Assembly: GCA_033557835.1 (NCBI GenBank) | Contig: JAWQRO010000035.1 | Location: 1 to 64,000, forward strand | DNA length: 64,000 nucleotides | Reading direction: 5' to 3' | Source of the DNA: Helochares maculicollis | Taxonomy: Eukaryota > Arthropoda > Insecta > Coleoptera > Hydrophilidae | In this document: one piece after another, positions 62,700 to 64,000 of the stretch | How the letters are laid out: each line of letters starts with the position of its first letter | How positions within the stretch are numbered: the stretch's first letter is position 1 | Translations under genes and position numbers: made by a program | The notes under the pieces: generated by a model | What the model was told of the DNA's origin: nothing | What the model saw: the letters and a program-made list of their open reading frames with translations, nothing else | Database searches by the model: none

Positions 62700-63296
62700 T
62701 TTTAATATTTCTTTTTGTAATGTACAATACTTTGTTTCATTCATAACTAAAGGAAGGGCCCAATTTTAGAACATAAATCCATAACTAAAAAATTAAATTT
62801 ATGACGGTATTTTCCATGTTTAGCATTTTTGTAACATTTTTTATTCTAAAGCCTACTAAAATTGGAATTTTTAAAATTTTAAAAATAGCACTTCCGGTGC
62901 TCCGATCATATTAAAAATTTGTACCTGCAAGTTTTTTGTGATAATTAAAATGTACACGAAACTTCAATTGGATAGCTTAATTTTAAAGACTACTTTACTT
63001 GAAAAACTTTCTAAACTGTGTAGGTAAATGGTGCTTTCAGTGGTCCTACATTCCTCAAAAGTTGATATGGATCTAAGTTTTTGCGATAATGGCCGTATAC
63101 CAAATAACATTGCTACAGCTCGAACACTCTGACCGCTATCGTGTTTACATGCACACACATAGACAACATGCCAAAAATGGTCAAAATGGATTCAAGGGCA
63201 CTCAAAACGTGGAGATCCGTCAAAATCTGGAAGTCGAATTTTTTCATGATCCCAATACCTTTCCGTATACTATACTTAGTATAGTATACGGGAATG
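62700..63296 (+). repeat. Family B repeat, end part
   Basis: Collinear with about 60970-61566: the GTAACATTTTTTATTCTAAAG phrase, AGCACTTCCGGTGCTCC, CTCTGACCGCTATCGTGTTT and CGTGGAGATCCGTCAAAATC, finishing with a perfect hairpin at 63263-63291. Confidence 0.65.
63263..63291. repeat. Perfect 13-bp inverted repeat (hairpin)
   Basis: Arms CCGTATACTATAC and GTATAGTATACGG with a 3-base loop TTA. A decayed version is at 61532-61554. Directly before it stands CATGATCCCAATACCTTTC in both copies. Confidence 0.85.
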
Positions 63297-64000
63297 TAAA
63301 AATCTGGAGTGTCTCCACTCAACATTCCCGTATAAATAAATATATGTACGGCATAAAATTTCCTGCGATTAATAATAATAAAACTACAAACACTTACATG
63401 CGCTTTAAAACTAAAAGCAAAAGTTTTGTAATTCATAATTAACACTAACGTCAATTTTACACAACACCTTAATATATTCATAAGGAATATTCAATTCTTC
63501 TTCAGTACATATATACCATCGGAATACTTTTAATATTCCTTTATGAACTGTACAAAACTTTGTGTGTAAAATATATATATTATTCATTAGTCTGCAATAT
63601 GGAACGCTTGTAAAAAGTCTTTGCGAAAGCTTGAATGTTAAAATGTGAATTCATAACCAAGGGAAGGGTCCAATTTTAGAATATAAGTTCATAACTAAAA
63701 AATGAAATTTATGACGGTAAAGTCCCACTTATAGTGTTCAGATTTACACGGAACTATTTGTTATTGCTAATTTTTCAATGTTTAGCATTTTTGTAACATT
63801 TTTGTAAAATTTTTTATTCCAGAGCCTACTAATATGAAAATTTTTAAAATTATAAAAATAGCACTTTCGGTGCTCCGATCATATTAACAATTTGTATCTG
63901 CAAGTTGTTTGTGAAAATTAAAATGTGCACGAATTTTCAATTGGTTAGCTTATTTTTAAAGACTACTTTACTTGAAAAAATTTCAAAACTGTGTAGGTAA
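63297..64000 (+). repeat. Family B repeat unit 2, cut by the window end
   Basis: Starts AAAATCTGGAGTGTCTCCACTC and follows 60470-61300 in order (GCGATTAATAATAATAAAAC, TAAAAGCAAAAGTTTTG, CACGGAACTATTTGTTATTG, ACTACTTTACTTGAAAAAATTTC). Units are joined head to tail. Confidence 0.65.

Noticed and set aside
63089..63481. Opposed frames of 117 and 122 codons
   Set aside because: They lie in the family B repeat and cross the hairpin; the second copy at 61.4 kb does not keep the frame.

Overview
This is a 64 kb piece of an AT-rich insect nuclear genome. Genes are split by short GT-AG introns, several introns and intergenic stretches are full of mariner, LTR, non-LTR, Penelope-like and Mutator-like remnants, and the zinc-finger gene has the extra finger sets typical of insect schnurri. 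A beetle is my guess, but the order of insect cannot be fixed from the sequence alone. I found no rRNA, tRNA or CRISPR.

Three conserved genes were assembled exon by exon, with splice phases that agree throughout. (1) FANCM, minus strand, 14544 to 1485: a DNA-repair translocase in seven coding exons, whose last exon is separated from the others by an 8.3 kb intron holding a LINE remnant and a gypsy-like LTR element. (2) BTBD9, plus strand, 16026 to 21656: a BTB-BACK-discoidin protein in seven coding exons, head to head with FANCM, with two mariners in intron 4. (3) schnurri (shn), minus strand, 40835 to 26813: the BMP/Dpp-pathway zinc-finger cofactor in eight coding exons, convergent with BTBD9; a mariner and a Mutator-like remnant lie in its sixth coding intron.

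Between BTBD9 and shn, a 1.6 kb block with the last three BTBD9 exons is present twice (20577-22168 and 24414-26011). The second copy keeps every exon length, phase and reading frame but has changed residues that the first copy shares with vertebrate BTBD9. The gap between the copies holds a mariner piece, an RTE-like LINE and an oppositely oriented Penelope-like reverse transcriptase fragment.

From about 41 kb to the right end I find no convincing protein gene. This part is AT-rich and made of dispersed repeats: a TIR element of 1.1-1.4 kb present three times in the window (family A), an arrangement of a hairpin-bearing repeat at the right end (family B), a repeat cluster at 41-45 kb (family C), a recurrent 45-bp motif, three mariners and an unidentified decayed coding remnant at 51.4-53.6 kb. 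A GC-rich island at about 57.3-60.2 kb stands out and may be the shn promoter and 5' noncoding exon, since the first shn coding exon starts directly after a splice acceptor and needs an upstream exon to the right.

Functionally the three host genes are unrelated neighbours (DNA repair, BTB-domain signalling or iron/dopamine physiology, BMP transcription). The main novelty candidates are the BTBD9 terminal-exon duplication, two sets of seven-residue repeats inside shn, the 45-bp dispersed motif, and the unidentified remnant.
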